64,000 bases of DNA from assembly GCF_008386695.1 (NCBI RefSeq), contig NZ_VUOC01000002.1, positions 736,481 through 800,480 on the forward strand, written 5' to 3'. The notes under the pieces were generated by a model. That model did no database searches. It worked only from the letters and a program-made list of their open reading frames with translations, and was not told where the DNA came from. Of the stretch, positions 33,658 to 43,400 are shown piece after piece; within the stretch, counting starts at the first letter, position 1; each line of letters opens with the position of its first letter. Made by a program: the position numbers and the translations under genes. The DNA comes from Chitinophaga agrisoli. GTDB lineage: Bacteria; Bacteroidota; Bacteroidia; Chitinophagales; Chitinophagaceae.

Positions 33658-33667
33658 TTTAACGCGT

Positions 33668-33704
33668 AAAAGCCTGCCATACTAAAAATATTTCAGGCTT
33701 TTTT
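33668..33704 (+). terminator. Terminator of the large proline-rich gene
   Basis: A perfect 9-bp stem AAAAGCCTG/CAGGCTTTT with a 17-base loop, ending in T residues, 11 bases after the stop codon. It separates transcription of the following lipoprotein gene, at least in part. Confidence 0.8.
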
Positions 33705-33746
33705 ATTATATCAGCTACCTTCGCAACCATAATTATACTTTTATCT

Positions 33747-34274
33747 ATGAAACGAAGAAACATCCTGTCAGTTGGCCTCATGTTATCCCTTTCAGCCTGT
33801 AACATGACTACCCCAGAGGAGTATTTTGATAGAACTGTTTTGAATGCGAACTTAATTAGCCATTTTGGCGGCAAGGAAATTTATGACATGCTTCAGGGAG
33901 ATCCCCAATCCTACGATGAAAAAAGCAAAAAAATGGTCCCCTCTTCCTATGTAGATCAGGTAAAATGGAGGATCGGATCTACGGAGAAAGCATACAAGGA
34001 TATTCTGGAGATGAAGGAAACGGAGGAGACAAAGGCTATGCTCGAAGCTTCCAAAGATCTATTCAGCTTCGCGGTTGATAAGGAAAAGAACGGGTATCTT
34101 TCCATTGCGGCGATGAAGGATGCACACGCCCCGGATGATTCGATCAAGCAGGCAGTCAGTAATTTCGATCAGCAATACCAGGATACGTTTGGTCAGAAGT
34201 ATGATAAGCTAATGGAATTGGGCAAGGCGTATGCCGATAAAAATCATCTCAAGGTTGGATTCACTAAATTTTAG
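33747..34274 (+). CDS. Small lipoprotein of unknown function
   Basis: A 175-residue protein with a lipoprotein signal (MLSLSAC, lipid Cys18). The mature part is helical and charged, with no recognised domain: YFDRTVLNANLISHFGGKEI, DQVKWRIGSTEKAYKDILEM, SNFDQQYQDTFGQKYDKLME. It lies 90 bases after the large DUF4157-like gene on the same strand, separated by a terminator, and has its own terminator at 34320. A membrane-anchored immunity partner for a toxin is one possibility; nothing in the sequence proves it. Confidence 0.75.
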   Translation: MKRRNILSVGLMLSLSACNMTTPEEYFDRTVLNANLISHFGGKEIYDMLQGDPQSYDEKSKKMVPSSYVDQVKWRIGSTEKAYKDILEMKETEETKAMLEASKDLFSFAVDKEKNGYLSIAAMKDAHAPDDSIKQAVSNFDQQYQDTFGQKYDKLMELGKAYADKNHLKVGFTKF

Positions 34275-34319
34275 TAATGGTTGCCGGGCGGCATTTTAAT
34301 TGAAAGCTTCTTACAAGAA

Positions 34320-34351
34320 AGGCTGTCTTATTGCTGAGACGGTCTTTTTTT
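34320..34351 (+). terminator. Terminator of the small lipoprotein gene
   Basis: A 10-bp stem with wobbles (AGGCTGTCTT with GAGACGGTCT) and a 6-base loop, followed by seven T residues, 46 bases after the lipoprotein stop. It lies inside a longer in-frame extension of the next gene, which argues that the next gene starts at 34378 rather than 34300. Confidence 0.8.
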
Positions 34352-34377
34352 GCCAACTTCGTCGTACCTTTCCGCCA

Positions 34378-35328
34378 ATGATCTTCCATGAATTTCCTGA
34401 TCTTAGCTGGCTGAAAAACCAGATTGCACAAGGGTTCAGTAACCGGATGGGATGGGATAACCTGCCGCTGGATACCGAAGGCTTTCCCAGTGTGATCATC
34501 CACACAAAGGTCAGGGAATGTTTCCGTCCCGATATACAGGGGCCATTCTCCTTTTTTCTGAACCTGCGCGGAAACAGTCTTTGCAGTGTAGACCGGCAGA
34601 CAACCCGCATTGATGAGGATAACTATTTTGTCAGTAACCGCTCCCAACTATATACCCTCCAGGTCGAAGAACATTCCAATGACACAGAAACTTTTAACAT
34701 CCATTTCGGGGAGTTCTTTAGCGGATCTGTGCTTAATTCCCTGGTAACGCCTGCGGACAGCATCCTGGATGCCGGCACAGCAAAACAATTGTCTCCGGTT
34801 GCCTTCTTTAACCAGCTACACCGCCGGGATGCCAGCTTCAATGCCCTGATCCGGGCTATACTGATCTCAGACAAAGAAATGGGCCCCAGCAAACTCCGGT
34901 TTGAAGAACAGCTGGCCTCCCTCCTGTCGTATCATTTGCAGCAACACCGCCACATTGCCGGCATTGTAAACAATCTGCCGCCTGTCAGGAAGGCTACGCG
35001 CGTGGAGATCTACAAACGCCTTTCCCGGGCAATGGACGTGCTCCGTGCCGGCTTTTGCGAAGAAATAAGCCTGGACCAGCTGGCGGCGGAAGCCTGCCTG
35101 TCCAAATATCATTTCTTACGGTTGTTCCGTACAGCGTATGAGCTATCCCCCTATCAATATATCCAGCACCTGCGGATCGAAAGAGCCAGGGCTTTGCTCG
35201 CCAACTCCGTGCTCCCCATAACGGATATTGCCACATTGCTGGGATTTGACAATGGCCAGTCCTTCAGCCGGCTTTTCTATCAGCGGATGGGGCTTTATCC
35301 TACCCAATACCGGCACCAGTCAAAATAG
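34378..35328 (+). CDS. AraC-family transcription regulator
   Basis: A 316-residue AraC/XylS regulator. The N-terminal about 190 residues are a divergent sensor region (FPSVIIHTKVRECFRP, FNIHFGEFF). The C-terminal about 100 residues hold the two helix-turn-helix motifs: SLDQLAAEACLSKYHFLRLF, YQYIQHLRIERARALLANSV, then PITDIATLLGFDNGQSFSRL and the closing YQRMGLYPTQYR. ATG 34378 is chosen because the upstream extension contains the preceding gene's terminator. The membrane-protein and hydrolase genes that follow on the same strand are the probable targets. Confidence 0.9.
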   Translation: MIFHEFPDLSWLKNQIAQGFSNRMGWDNLPLDTEGFPSVIIHTKVRECFRPDIQGPFSFFLNLRGNSLCSVDRQTTRIDEDNYFVSNRSQLYTLQVEEHSNDTETFNIHFGEFFSGSVLNSLVTPADSILDAGTAKQLSPVAFFNQLHRRDASFNALIRAILISDKEMGPSKLRFEEQLASLLSYHLQQHRHIAGIVNNLPPVRKATRVEIYKRLSRAMDVLRAGFCEEISLDQLAAEACLSKYHFLRLFRTAYELSPYQYIQHLRIERARALLANSVLPITDIATLLGFDNGQSFSRLFYQRMGLYPTQYRHQSK

Positions 35329-35391
35329 CAATTTTGGTTATGCCGCTTTTGCGCGGAACGTCTGAACTTTGTGTCCTTATACGATGCAACT

Positions 35392-36030
35392 ATGTCAAGA
35401 TCCGTTTTTCGCACAAGTCTAGTCCTGCTGGCAGCCTGGCTGCTAATAATAAGCATATTGGCAATACGCGGCTTTTATGCTGATTTTTCCCATCTGCCTC
35501 CACGGCTGGTCTTCGCCCTGTTGCCGCCTTTACCGGTGGTGCTGCTCTTCGCCCGTTCGCAGGCTGGCAAACAGTTTTTACAGCGTATTCAGCCCCAATG
35601 GCTGATCTACTTACAAGCGTTCCGTATCCTCGTTGAAATAGCGTTATGGTCACTCGTGCGCAATGGCTCCCTGCCTGTGCAGATGAGTTTTGAAGGCCGC
35701 AATTTCGATATCCTCTCCGGCCTGCTGGCCTTCCCTGTAGGTTATTATTGTTTTGTAAAAAAGAGCTGGCCGCCGGTAATTGCACAGGTATACAATATAA
35801 TGGGCCTTCTGCTGCTGGTAAATATTGTCGTTATTTCCGCTTTATCTATGCCAACTCCGCTGCGTGTGTTTCATAACCAGCCCGACAGTTCCCTGGTAAC
35901 CACGTTCCCTTTTATCTACCTGCCAGGCCTGCTGGTGCCCCTGGCCTATACCCTCCATATTCTTTCCCTGCAGCAATTGAGACTGTATGGCCGTTCCATT
36001 GCAGGTCAGTCTGCATTAACATCTAAATAA
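35392..36030 (+). CDS. Multi-pass membrane protein of unknown function
   Basis: A 212-residue inner-membrane protein with about six hydrophobic helices: FRTSLVLLAAWLLIISILAI, LVFALLPPLPVVLLFARS, IYLQAFRILVEIALWSLV, ILSGLLAFPVGYYCF, YNIMGLLLLVNIVVISALSM and IYLPGLLVPLAYTLHILSL. No family recognised. ATG 35392 is preferred to GTG 35371. It lies 64 bases after the AraC gene and 7 bases before the hydrolase gene, which indicates one unit with the hydrolase. Confidence 0.78.
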   Translation: MSRSVFRTSLVLLAAWLLIISILAIRGFYADFSHLPPRLVFALLPPLPVVLLFARSQAGKQFLQRIQPQWLIYLQAFRILVEIALWSLVRNGSLPVQMSFEGRNFDILSGLLAFPVGYYCFVKKSWPPVIAQVYNIMGLLLLVNIVVISALSMPTPLRVFHNQPDSSLVTTFPFIYLPGLLVPLAYTLHILSLQQLRLYGRSIAGQSALTSK

Positions 36031-36037
36031 ACAGATC

Positions 36038-37003
36038 ATGCACATCATTTCAGCAAACGAGTGGTTCCGGCTGGGCAGCCGCCTGCCTTACGATCCGGTA
36101 GCTAAAAGCATAACCGATACAGATAAAGCAATACGCTTAAACAGTTTGTTTGCATTCAATAAATATCTTATCCATTCAAAGCACGATCCAAATGAGGCCA
36201 TTTCCTTCCTCCCTGGGTTTCCATCCGGTTCTTATGATTGGTCTAAAATAGATGCTTTGATAGCCCAACAACGTCCGCTTAACCGGCTGTATGTTGAGTA
36301 TATAGGGCAGGGAGAATCAGACAAACCTGAAGACTACCCCTATTCAACGTTCGAAAGGGCAGACCTGGTAGAAGCGCTGTGGAAACATCATCATATTGAC
36401 ACTACTGCTGTGGTAACATTTGACTATTCTTCTTTAGTGGCCATGGAGCTCCTCCGGAGGCAGCAGGAAAAGATAGAAAAAGGTATACAACCCTCCACGA
36501 TTATTACCAAAGTATTATTTATCAATGGCGGGTATTTTACGGATGGACACTCTCATCCCATATTCACCACCCCGCTGCTTAAAACCGGCCTGGGAAAAAG
36601 AGGCACTATAAAAGCGCAAACATCCAACCCCACATTCAATAGAATGATAAAGGGTATGTGGTCTAAAAAATACCAGGTCACCGAAGCCGAATTGGCCGAA
36701 GTACGGGAGGCTATCAGGAGAAGGAACGGAACCTTATTCCTCCACTATGCCGCCGGCTTTGTAGATGAGCATAAAGCGAATGGAGAGCGGTTAAACCTGC
36801 TCTTCATCGTTGAAAAAATGCACCGTAACGTTTCCTTTCATATTATAGGCAGCGATAAAGACCAGTTTGAGCCCAGACAGGTAAAACTGGCAAAAGAAAG
36901 AATAAGCAAATATGGCGTGGACATACAGATACTATCCGGCGGGCATATGATCACAATGGAGCAGCCACAGTTAATAGCGGATAAGATCCTATCGATATCA
37001 TAA
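36038..37003 (+). CDS. Alpha/beta-hydrolase with Asp nucleophile elbow
   Basis: A 321-residue alpha/beta-hydrolase fold protein. The oxyanion region is FLPGFPSGSYDW (about 58-69). The usual GxSxG elbow is replaced by TFDYSSLVAMELL with Asp129, as in the haloalkane-dehalogenase / epoxide-hydrolase / MEST branch (HDYG-type elbow). The acid is probably in FHIIGSDKDQFEP, and the catalytic His303 is in SGGHMITMEQP. No signal peptide. It may cleave epoxides, halides or esters; the precise reaction is not clear. Seven bases separate it from the membrane-protein gene, so the two are co-transcribed. Confidence 0.83.
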   Translation: MHIISANEWFRLGSRLPYDPVAKSITDTDKAIRLNSLFAFNKYLIHSKHDPNEAISFLPGFPSGSYDWSKIDALIAQQRPLNRLYVEYIGQGESDKPEDYPYSTFERADLVEALWKHHHIDTTAVVTFDYSSLVAMELLRRQQEKIEKGIQPSTIITKVLFINGGYFTDGHSHPIFTTPLLKTGLGKRGTIKAQTSNPTFNRMIKGMWSKKYQVTEAELAEVREAIRRRNGTLFLHYAAGFVDEHKANGERLNLLFIVEKMHRNVSFHIIGSDKDQFEPRQVKLAKERISKYGVDIQILSGGHMITMEQPQLIADKILSIS

Positions 37004-37137
37004 TGCCACTTATTTTGACGTATGATGCAAATATTTCAATAGCTCCCGCGGGCGGTCAGCTATCACAATCTTAAGGATCCAATAGTGTACTATTCAGATT
37101 TATTGCTATTTTGTTACCCGCCTAATAGTACCCTGTT

Positions 37138-38412
37138 ATGAAAAAACTACTCTCCGTTGCCATCCTGATCTTTGTTACCATAAGCGCTTTTGCCGATAGC
37201 GGCAGGCTGCTCGCTGGCGCCAGCAAGATCAACATCACCCCAAAAACAGATCAGCCTATCCACGATTCTGTTTATGCCCGTAGCCTGGTGCTGGATATGA
37301 ACGGGCAGCGGCTCGCCTTTGTGGCGCTGGACCTGCCCATTTTCACTACAGACAAACTGGAAGAACGCTGCAAACAGCAATATAATATCGCCAGGGTCAT
37401 ATTCAGCTCATCGCATAATCATTCGGCGCCGATGGTAGATAACAAGATCACCTTTGCGGTAAGTAGTCCGTTTCAGCCTTTTTATGAAGAGCAGATCATG
37501 CAACTTATCGGGGATGCCGTATCGCACCTGTTCCCGGCTAAAATAGCAGCCGGCAAACGCAGTTTCCCGCAACTGGGCTTTAACCGTTTGATCGTACGGG
37601 AGAATGGCCATGCTAAAGAATCATGGATAGCGGATGACCACTATCGTGTAGAGAATCCGGAACGTATTCCCTTTGGGCCGGTAGACCCGGAGGTAGGGGT
37701 GCTCCGGATCACCGATCTGCAGGATAACACCCGCGCACTGATCATGAACTATGCCATGCATGCGGATGTGGTATGCTTTAACTACGCGGTATCCGCAGAT
37801 TACCCCGGCGTAGCTGCCCGTAAGGTGGAAGCCGCTTTCGACAATAAGGTCACCTGCCTGTTCATAAATGGCGGAGGCGGTAATATTGAATCCCTGATGA
37901 TCAGCCCGCGCCGCTCTGGGCCCAATGATCCCGTACAAACCAATTACGAGCCCATGGAACGTACCGGTGAGTTGCTTGCCTGGGAAGTATTGAAACTGGC
38001 AAAGAGTATCCCTATGCCAGCCAGCGATCAGACAGACATCAAATATAAAATAGACTCCCTGCAATTCGTGGGCAGGTACGATCCCAAACGGGCGTTCAAT
38101 GTGCACCTCATCACCATGATCATCAATAACCATATTTCCATAGCCGTTTGTCCCGGCGAAATGTTCGTACAATTTCAGCTCGACTGGAAAGAGAAAATGA
38201 AGCTGGCCTCTGCGGATGGCTTTTTGTTTGGCTATTCATGGAGCGGCGGCAAATGGCCGGGTTATATTGCAGACGTGCGCTCCGCTGCATTAGGCGGCTA
38301 TGGCGCCGATGGTGGTAACGTGATACAGATAGGCGCTGGGGAAACGATCATGGTAAAACACCTGCAGAATTACTACAAACTTACAGGCCTTATGAGCGAG
38401 CAGGCAAAGTGA
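37138..38412 (+). CDS. Neutral/alkaline ceramidase N-terminal-domain-like exported hydrolase
   Basis: A 424-residue exported protein similar to the N-terminal catalytic domain of neutral ceramidases, zinc amidases that split ceramide into sphingosine and fatty acid. A signal peptide ends at AFA-DS. Typical parts are LLAGASKINITPKT (about 24-37), VFVALDLPIF-like LAFVALDLPIFTTD, the zinc-binding type SSSHNHSAP with His93 and His95, LIMNYAMHADVV (about 201-212), FINGGGGNIES, and the C-terminal VCPGEMFVQFQLDWKEKM. The C-terminal Ig-like domain of full ceramidases is missing, and many such Bacteroidota homologs may have other substrates. Confidence 0.8.
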   Translation: MKKLLSVAILIFVTISAFADSGRLLAGASKINITPKTDQPIHDSVYARSLVLDMNGQRLAFVALDLPIFTTDKLEERCKQQYNIARVIFSSSHNHSAPMVDNKITFAVSSPFQPFYEEQIMQLIGDAVSHLFPAKIAAGKRSFPQLGFNRLIVRENGHAKESWIADDHYRVENPERIPFGPVDPEVGVLRITDLQDNTRALIMNYAMHADVVCFNYAVSADYPGVAARKVEAAFDNKVTCLFINGGGGNIESLMISPRRSGPNDPVQTNYEPMERTGELLAWEVLKLAKSIPMPASDQTDIKYKIDSLQFVGRYDPKRAFNVHLITMIINNHISIAVCPGEMFVQFQLDWKEKMKLASADGFLFGYSWSGGKWPGYIADVRSAALGGYGADGGNVIQIGAGETIMVKHLQNYYKLTGLMSEQAK

Positions 38413-38463
38413 TGCAATATCCCGTTTTTACCCTACATTTATAACTAAATCGGACCACGTTAC

Positions 38464-39063
38464 TTGAATCCCAACACCTTGAATAATGAGGGGATATTAC
38501 TGGAGCTGCTTGCCAACGGCAGTGAAGAAGCCTATACAACTGTATACCGGCATTATAGCTGGCATGTCTATGAAGCAGCCATGGTATACATGAAAGAGCC
38601 CGGCCTTGCCAGGGAGATCGTACAGGAGGTATTCCTGAAGGTCTGGATAAAACGGGCGCAGTTCAACAAAGTGGAATGCCTGAAAGACTACTTATTCATA
38701 TTGTCCCGTAACTGCATCTTTGACCATTTCCGGAAAAAAGCGGTAGCTATTGCCGCGCAGGCGCAACTCTTACAGCGGCAGCCGTTAATGGTCAATGATA
38801 CAGACTACCGCGTGCAGGAGCAGCAATACAGCCAGCTGTTGTACGATGCGGTAGCGGCCATGCCGCCCCAGCGCCGCCGTATTTATATGCTGGCCAAAGA
38901 AGAAGGGCTCTCCTATGCCCAGATAGCTACCCGTATGCATATTTCCAGGTTCACGGTAAAAAACCAGATGGCGCAGGCATTACAGTTTATCCGTATTTAT
39001 ATCGACCGTCATTACAATCTGCTGTTACCCCTGGCAGCCATCGAATGTTTCTTTTGCCGTTAA
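38464..39063 (+). CDS. ECF (FecI-like) RNA polymerase sigma factor
   Basis: A 199-residue extracytoplasmic-function sigma factor. Region 2 covers about 20-90 (YRHYSWHVYEAAMVYMKEPG, EIVQEVFLKVWIKR, DYLFILSRNCIFDHFRKKAV). Region 4 covers about 125-178 (AVAAMPPQRRRIYMLAKEEG, SYAQIATRMHISRFTVKNQM). It starts with TTG at 38464, as no ATG lies near the expected N-terminus. It heads a sigma / FecR / SusC / SusD locus; with a FecR partner it would switch on the adjacent transporter when ligand is sensed through the SusC signalling domain. The gene itself looks intact although the next two are disrupted. Confidence 0.93.
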   Translation: MNPNTLNNEGILLELLANGSEEAYTTVYRHYSWHVYEAAMVYMKEPGLAREIVQEVFLKVWIKRAQFNKVECLKDYLFILSRNCIFDHFRKKAVAIAAQAQLLQRQPLMVNDTDYRVQEQQYSQLLYDAVAAMPPQRRRIYMLAKEEGLSYAQIATRMHISRFTVKNQMAQALQFIRIYIDRHYNLLLPLAAIECFFCR

Positions 39064-39133
39064 CCTGGAAAAAAATTTCCATCCGGATAGTCCTCCCCTT
39101 TTTCCCGCACGTCTTTATCCTGAACGCAATACC

Positions 39134-40310
39134 ATGACAGACCAGGAATTTCTGATCTTACTCGACAAGTATAAGCGCAATGAGCTTGGCCAGGAGGGCA
39201 TACATGTCCTGATGCAGGAGATCGCACAGGGCAAGCGCGATTCCCTGGTGCAGGAGGATATTCTCCGGACCATGGAAGGTTTTGACGATGAGCAGCGCAC
39301 ATTAACGCCCGGAGCTGAAGATCAGATCCTTTCAGGACTGCTGGGCACTATCCGTCCGCCGGCCCGCAGAACATTCCTTGTCCACTATGGCTGGCATGCC
39401 GCTGCCGCTGTGTTGCTGCTGATACTGACCGGTGGCGCGTTCCGCGCCTGGCAATCGCATAAGAAACCGGCTGCACTGGTGGCGGCCAGCACCGTCCGCC
39501 AGCCCGATGCCGCGCCCGGAGGTAATAAAGCCTTGCTGACATTGGCAGACGGCGCTATAATAGCGCTGGACAGTACCCATACCGGCGCTTTGACATCACA
39601 GGGCAATGTTAGTGTATTCGCCCGCTCCGGACAGCTGGTGTACAACGAAACCACCAGACAGCCGGCTGCCGGCATCTCTTATAACACATTACGTACCCCC
39701 AAAAGGCGGACAATATCAGCTCATATTGCCGGATGGCACCAAAGTATGGCTCAATGCGGCTTCTTCATTGCGCTTCCCAACGCGGTTCACCGGTGCAACC
39801 CGTAACGTTGAGCTTACCGGTGAGGCATATTTTGAAGTGGCAAAAAATGCGGCCGCCCCGCTCCATGTGAAAGTGGAGGGTATGGACATCACCGTACTTG
39901 GCACCAGCTTTAACATTATGGCCTATACAGACGAAGACGCTATCAGGACCACCCTGCTGGACGGCGCTATAAAAGTGGCCAGCGGACAAGCGCAACGCAT
40001 ACTAAAGCCCGGGCAACAATCCTCCCTGGACCCCGGAGGCGCCATCAAACTGATCACCGATCCCGACATAGAACTGGCCATTGCCTGGAAGAATGGCTTC
40101 ACCTCCTTTAGAAGCGCAAATATCAGGACCATTATGAGGCAGGTGATGCGTTGCTATAATATAGACGTGGAATATGAAGGAAATATCCCTGAGCGCGTAT
40201 TTACCGGGGATATCCCAAGGGACGCCCATCTCTCTGAACTGTTGCAATTGCTTGAAGTAAGTAAAGTACGTTTTAAGATGAAAGACACTAAACTTGTTGT
40301 AATGCCGTAG
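39134..40310 (+). pseudogene. FecR-like anti-sigma factor, frameshifted
   Basis: FecR-type membrane anti-sigma factor: a cytoplasmic N-terminal part (MTDQEFLILLDKY), one membrane segment (AAAAVLLLILTGGAFRAW, about 95-112), then the periplasmic FecR domain (YQLILPDGTKVWLNAASSL, VELTGEAYFEVAKNA, ITVLGTSFNIMAYTDED) and a C-terminal DUF4974-like region (MRQVMRCYNIDVEYEG). The first reading frame is lost at about codon 188: the C5A4 run at 39696-39704 has one base too many for the expected T-P-K-G-G-Q, and the remainder continues one base on. Joined, it would be about 391 residues, a normal length. Either an inactivated gene or a homopolymer sequencing error; programmed slippage is a less likely third option. 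Confidence 0.85.
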
Positions 40311-40369
40311 CATTCTGTTATACTATTTATCGTAAACCAAAATCTCATCGCTATGACTAAAGGTCCATA

Positions 40370-40400
40370 GGCGGTAAAGCTATGCCCCACGGGTACCGCC
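40370..40400 (+). promoter_or_regulatory. Hairpin in the SusC leader
   Basis: A perfect 7-bp stem GGCGGTA/TACCGCC with a 17-base loop, extended by CATA/TATG across a bulge, lies in the 150-base gap between the FecR and SusC genes. No T run follows, so it is not a typical terminator; it may be an mRNA-processing or stability element. Confidence 0.4.
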
Positions 40401-40461
40401 GGCTTATGCCTTATCAACCGTAAAGAACCTTTATTTATTAAACTTAAAACAACGTTAATGT

Positions 40462-43400
40462 ATGAAATTTAATTTCTACAAAACGTCCGCTTGCCTCCCG
40501 AACATTTCCCAAAACATGCCGTCCCCTTTGGGAAAAGGCGCCCGCCAGACGCTCAGAAGACGGATCACTATTACTGTACTGCTGCTCCTGATCACCTGTT
40601 TACAGATCAGCGCCAAAACCTTCTACCAGCAGATCACTTTATCACAAAAACGCTCGCCCATTATAAAAGTATTCGAGGAGATCAAAAAGCAGACCGGCTA
40701 CCGCTTCTGGTATGAAGACAAACTGATAGCCCAAAGCAAACCAGTGGACATTGCGGTACAGAATGCCACGCTGGAACAAGTACTCGATCTCCTGTTCAAA
40801 GATCAGCCCTTCAGTTATGAGATCATCGGCAAAGTGATCGCTATAAAGGAAAAACCAGCAAAGGCCGGCAATATAGATCTACCGCCTCCGCCTGACCAGG
40901 ATAAACGGATCTCCGGCATCGTAAGGGATAGCCTTGGCACACCGCTGCCAGGCGTATCCTATTCCATAAAGGGCACCAAAACGGGCGGTGCTACGGATGC
41001 CAGCGGCCGTTTCAGCATAACAGTGCCCGGCAACAACACCATCCTTGTTTTCAGCTCCATTGGCTTTGAGACCAGGGAAATAAGCGCAGGCAGCGGCGAC
41101 TTCCTGAACATAACACTCTCCGCCGCCTCCACCGGGCTAAGCGATGTGGTAGTCACAGCGCTGGGCGTTAAGCGCGACAGGGCCTCCCTGGGTTATGCCA
41201 TCAGTACCATTAAAGGAGAAGAGCTCACAAAGGCAGGCGCAACCATGAACCCGTTCCTGGCGCTGTATGGCAAGGCATCCGGCGTAGGCGTGAACGCAGG
41301 CGCCGCAGGCCCGCAAGGCGGTATCAGGATCAACATCAGGGGTGCGGCCAGTATGAACCCGGACCAGAACACACGGCCGCTGTTTGTAGTAGATGGCGTG
41401 ATCATCAGTGACAGGAAAACATCTATCGGAGGAACAGTAGGCGCAGGTTTTGACTATGGCGCCGGTATCAATGATATCAATTCCGTGGATATTGAGTCCA
41501 TCGAAATACTAAAAGGCGCGAAGGCAACCGTGCTGTATGGCAGCGATGCTGCTAACGGCGTAGTGCTGATCACCACCAAAAGTGGCCGTAATACAAGAGG
41601 GTTCGGCATGACCGGCGCTTATCAATATACGATCGAACAACCCGCCAATTACCTGAAACTGCAGAACACCTATGGCCTGGGACAAACAATCTATGACACT
41701 GCCTACGCGACCGTGAACGGCCGGCAGACCAGGGTAGTACCCAATTTCCGCTATAACTTCGGGCCAAAGTTCGATGGCGCAGATATGATGATGTATGATA
41801 GCAGTATCGTGAAGAACAATGCATACCCCAATAATTACAGGGACCTTTTCCAGACCGGATACTCTTCCAATGCCAACGTTGCTATTTCCGGCAGTAATGA
41901 AAAAGGCTCGCTCAGGGCATCCTATACCAACTACCGTTACCAGGATATTATCAGTACCAACTCCTGGCAAAAACGGAACACCTTCAGCTTTAACGGAAGC
42001 ATTAAAGCCTCTGACCTGGCCACCTTTGAAGTGGTGTCCAATATTTACAATATTACCTCCCAGAACCGCAGAGGTATGAATTCCTAGTCCATAGCATGGG
42101 GATTTCCGCGGGATTACTCATTTGACAAGGTCTGGTCCTTATACACAGATGAATTGGGCTATAAGCGGGATCTGAGCAACATGGGCGTTCCCCAGGCCGT
42201 AAATGAGCTGGGCGCGTACATGTGGGAACTGGAGAAAAACCGCTATCAGGATGATAAGGTACACATGATCACCTCCGTAAAAGCCACCCTGAACTTCACC
42301 AAGAACATCTTCCTGGTAGGACAGGCCGGATTGGATTATGACAATACCACTTACAAGAATGAGAAAAGTGTGGACAGGGTCCTGCCCACTATTGCAGGCG
42401 GAAGTTTCAGCGTAGCAAAAGAGAATGCGACCGTACAAACCTACCAGGCCTTGCTGAACTATGACAAGGGCTTCCTGGGCGATAACCTGCACCTGTTTGC
42501 ATTTGCCGGCGGTATTTACCGGTTGCGCACGTCAGAATACCTGGGCAGCACCACCGTGGGCGGCCTCACCTATCCGGACTGGTACTCCTTTGCCAACGAA
42601 GTAGGCCCACCCTCTGCGGATAACCTGTACCTGCTCCGGAACTACAACAGGGGCAGCGATGTGTTGTATAGCGCGGTAGCATCCGCCACAATATCCTGGA
42701 AAAATGAGCTGTACCTGGACCTGCAGGCAAGGAAGGACTGGAACTCCACCCTGCCGCCAGAGAATAACACTTATTTCTACCCGGGTACTTCTATTACCTG
42801 GAATTACACGGAGCGTTTTCACATCCCTAAAATGAACAGGGGACAGTTAAGGCTGGCCTGGGCAGATGTTGGTAACGGTACTACCCGTTATTTTGCAAAC
42901 AACCTGTATACTTTTACCCGGTTGCCCGGCACGGACGCCGTTTCTGTGCAGCCTCCCGCCAACATTCTGCCTGGCTCGCTGAAACCGGAGCGCAAAAGGG
43001 AATTTGAAGTGGGCATTAACAATAGCTTCTTCCGGAATAACAGGGTGGTACTGGATGTTTCCTTCTACAGGAATAACATCTACAACCAGATCATGAACCT
43101 GGCCATCTCTCCTTCATCCAGCTCCAATGCGCTCAAGATCAATGCCGGTAACGTAAGGAACTGGGGCGTTGAACTGGCTATCACGGGCACGCCCATACTA
43201 ACGAAAAACCTGCGCTTGGATATTACGGTGAACGGCGCACGGCAGGGCTCCAAAGTGGTAAAACTGTATCCGGGCATTACACAGAATTTCCTGTATAACC
43301 TCATCAACGGTTCAGCGGCCGCTGTACGCGCGGATCAGGGAAGACCTTACGGAGAGATCGTGATGACGGACTACCAGCGTGATGATGCAGGAAACCGGCT

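Noticed and set aside
34300-34377. 26-residue extension of the AraC regulator
   Set aside because: This stretch contains the terminator hairpin and T run of the preceding lipoprotein gene.
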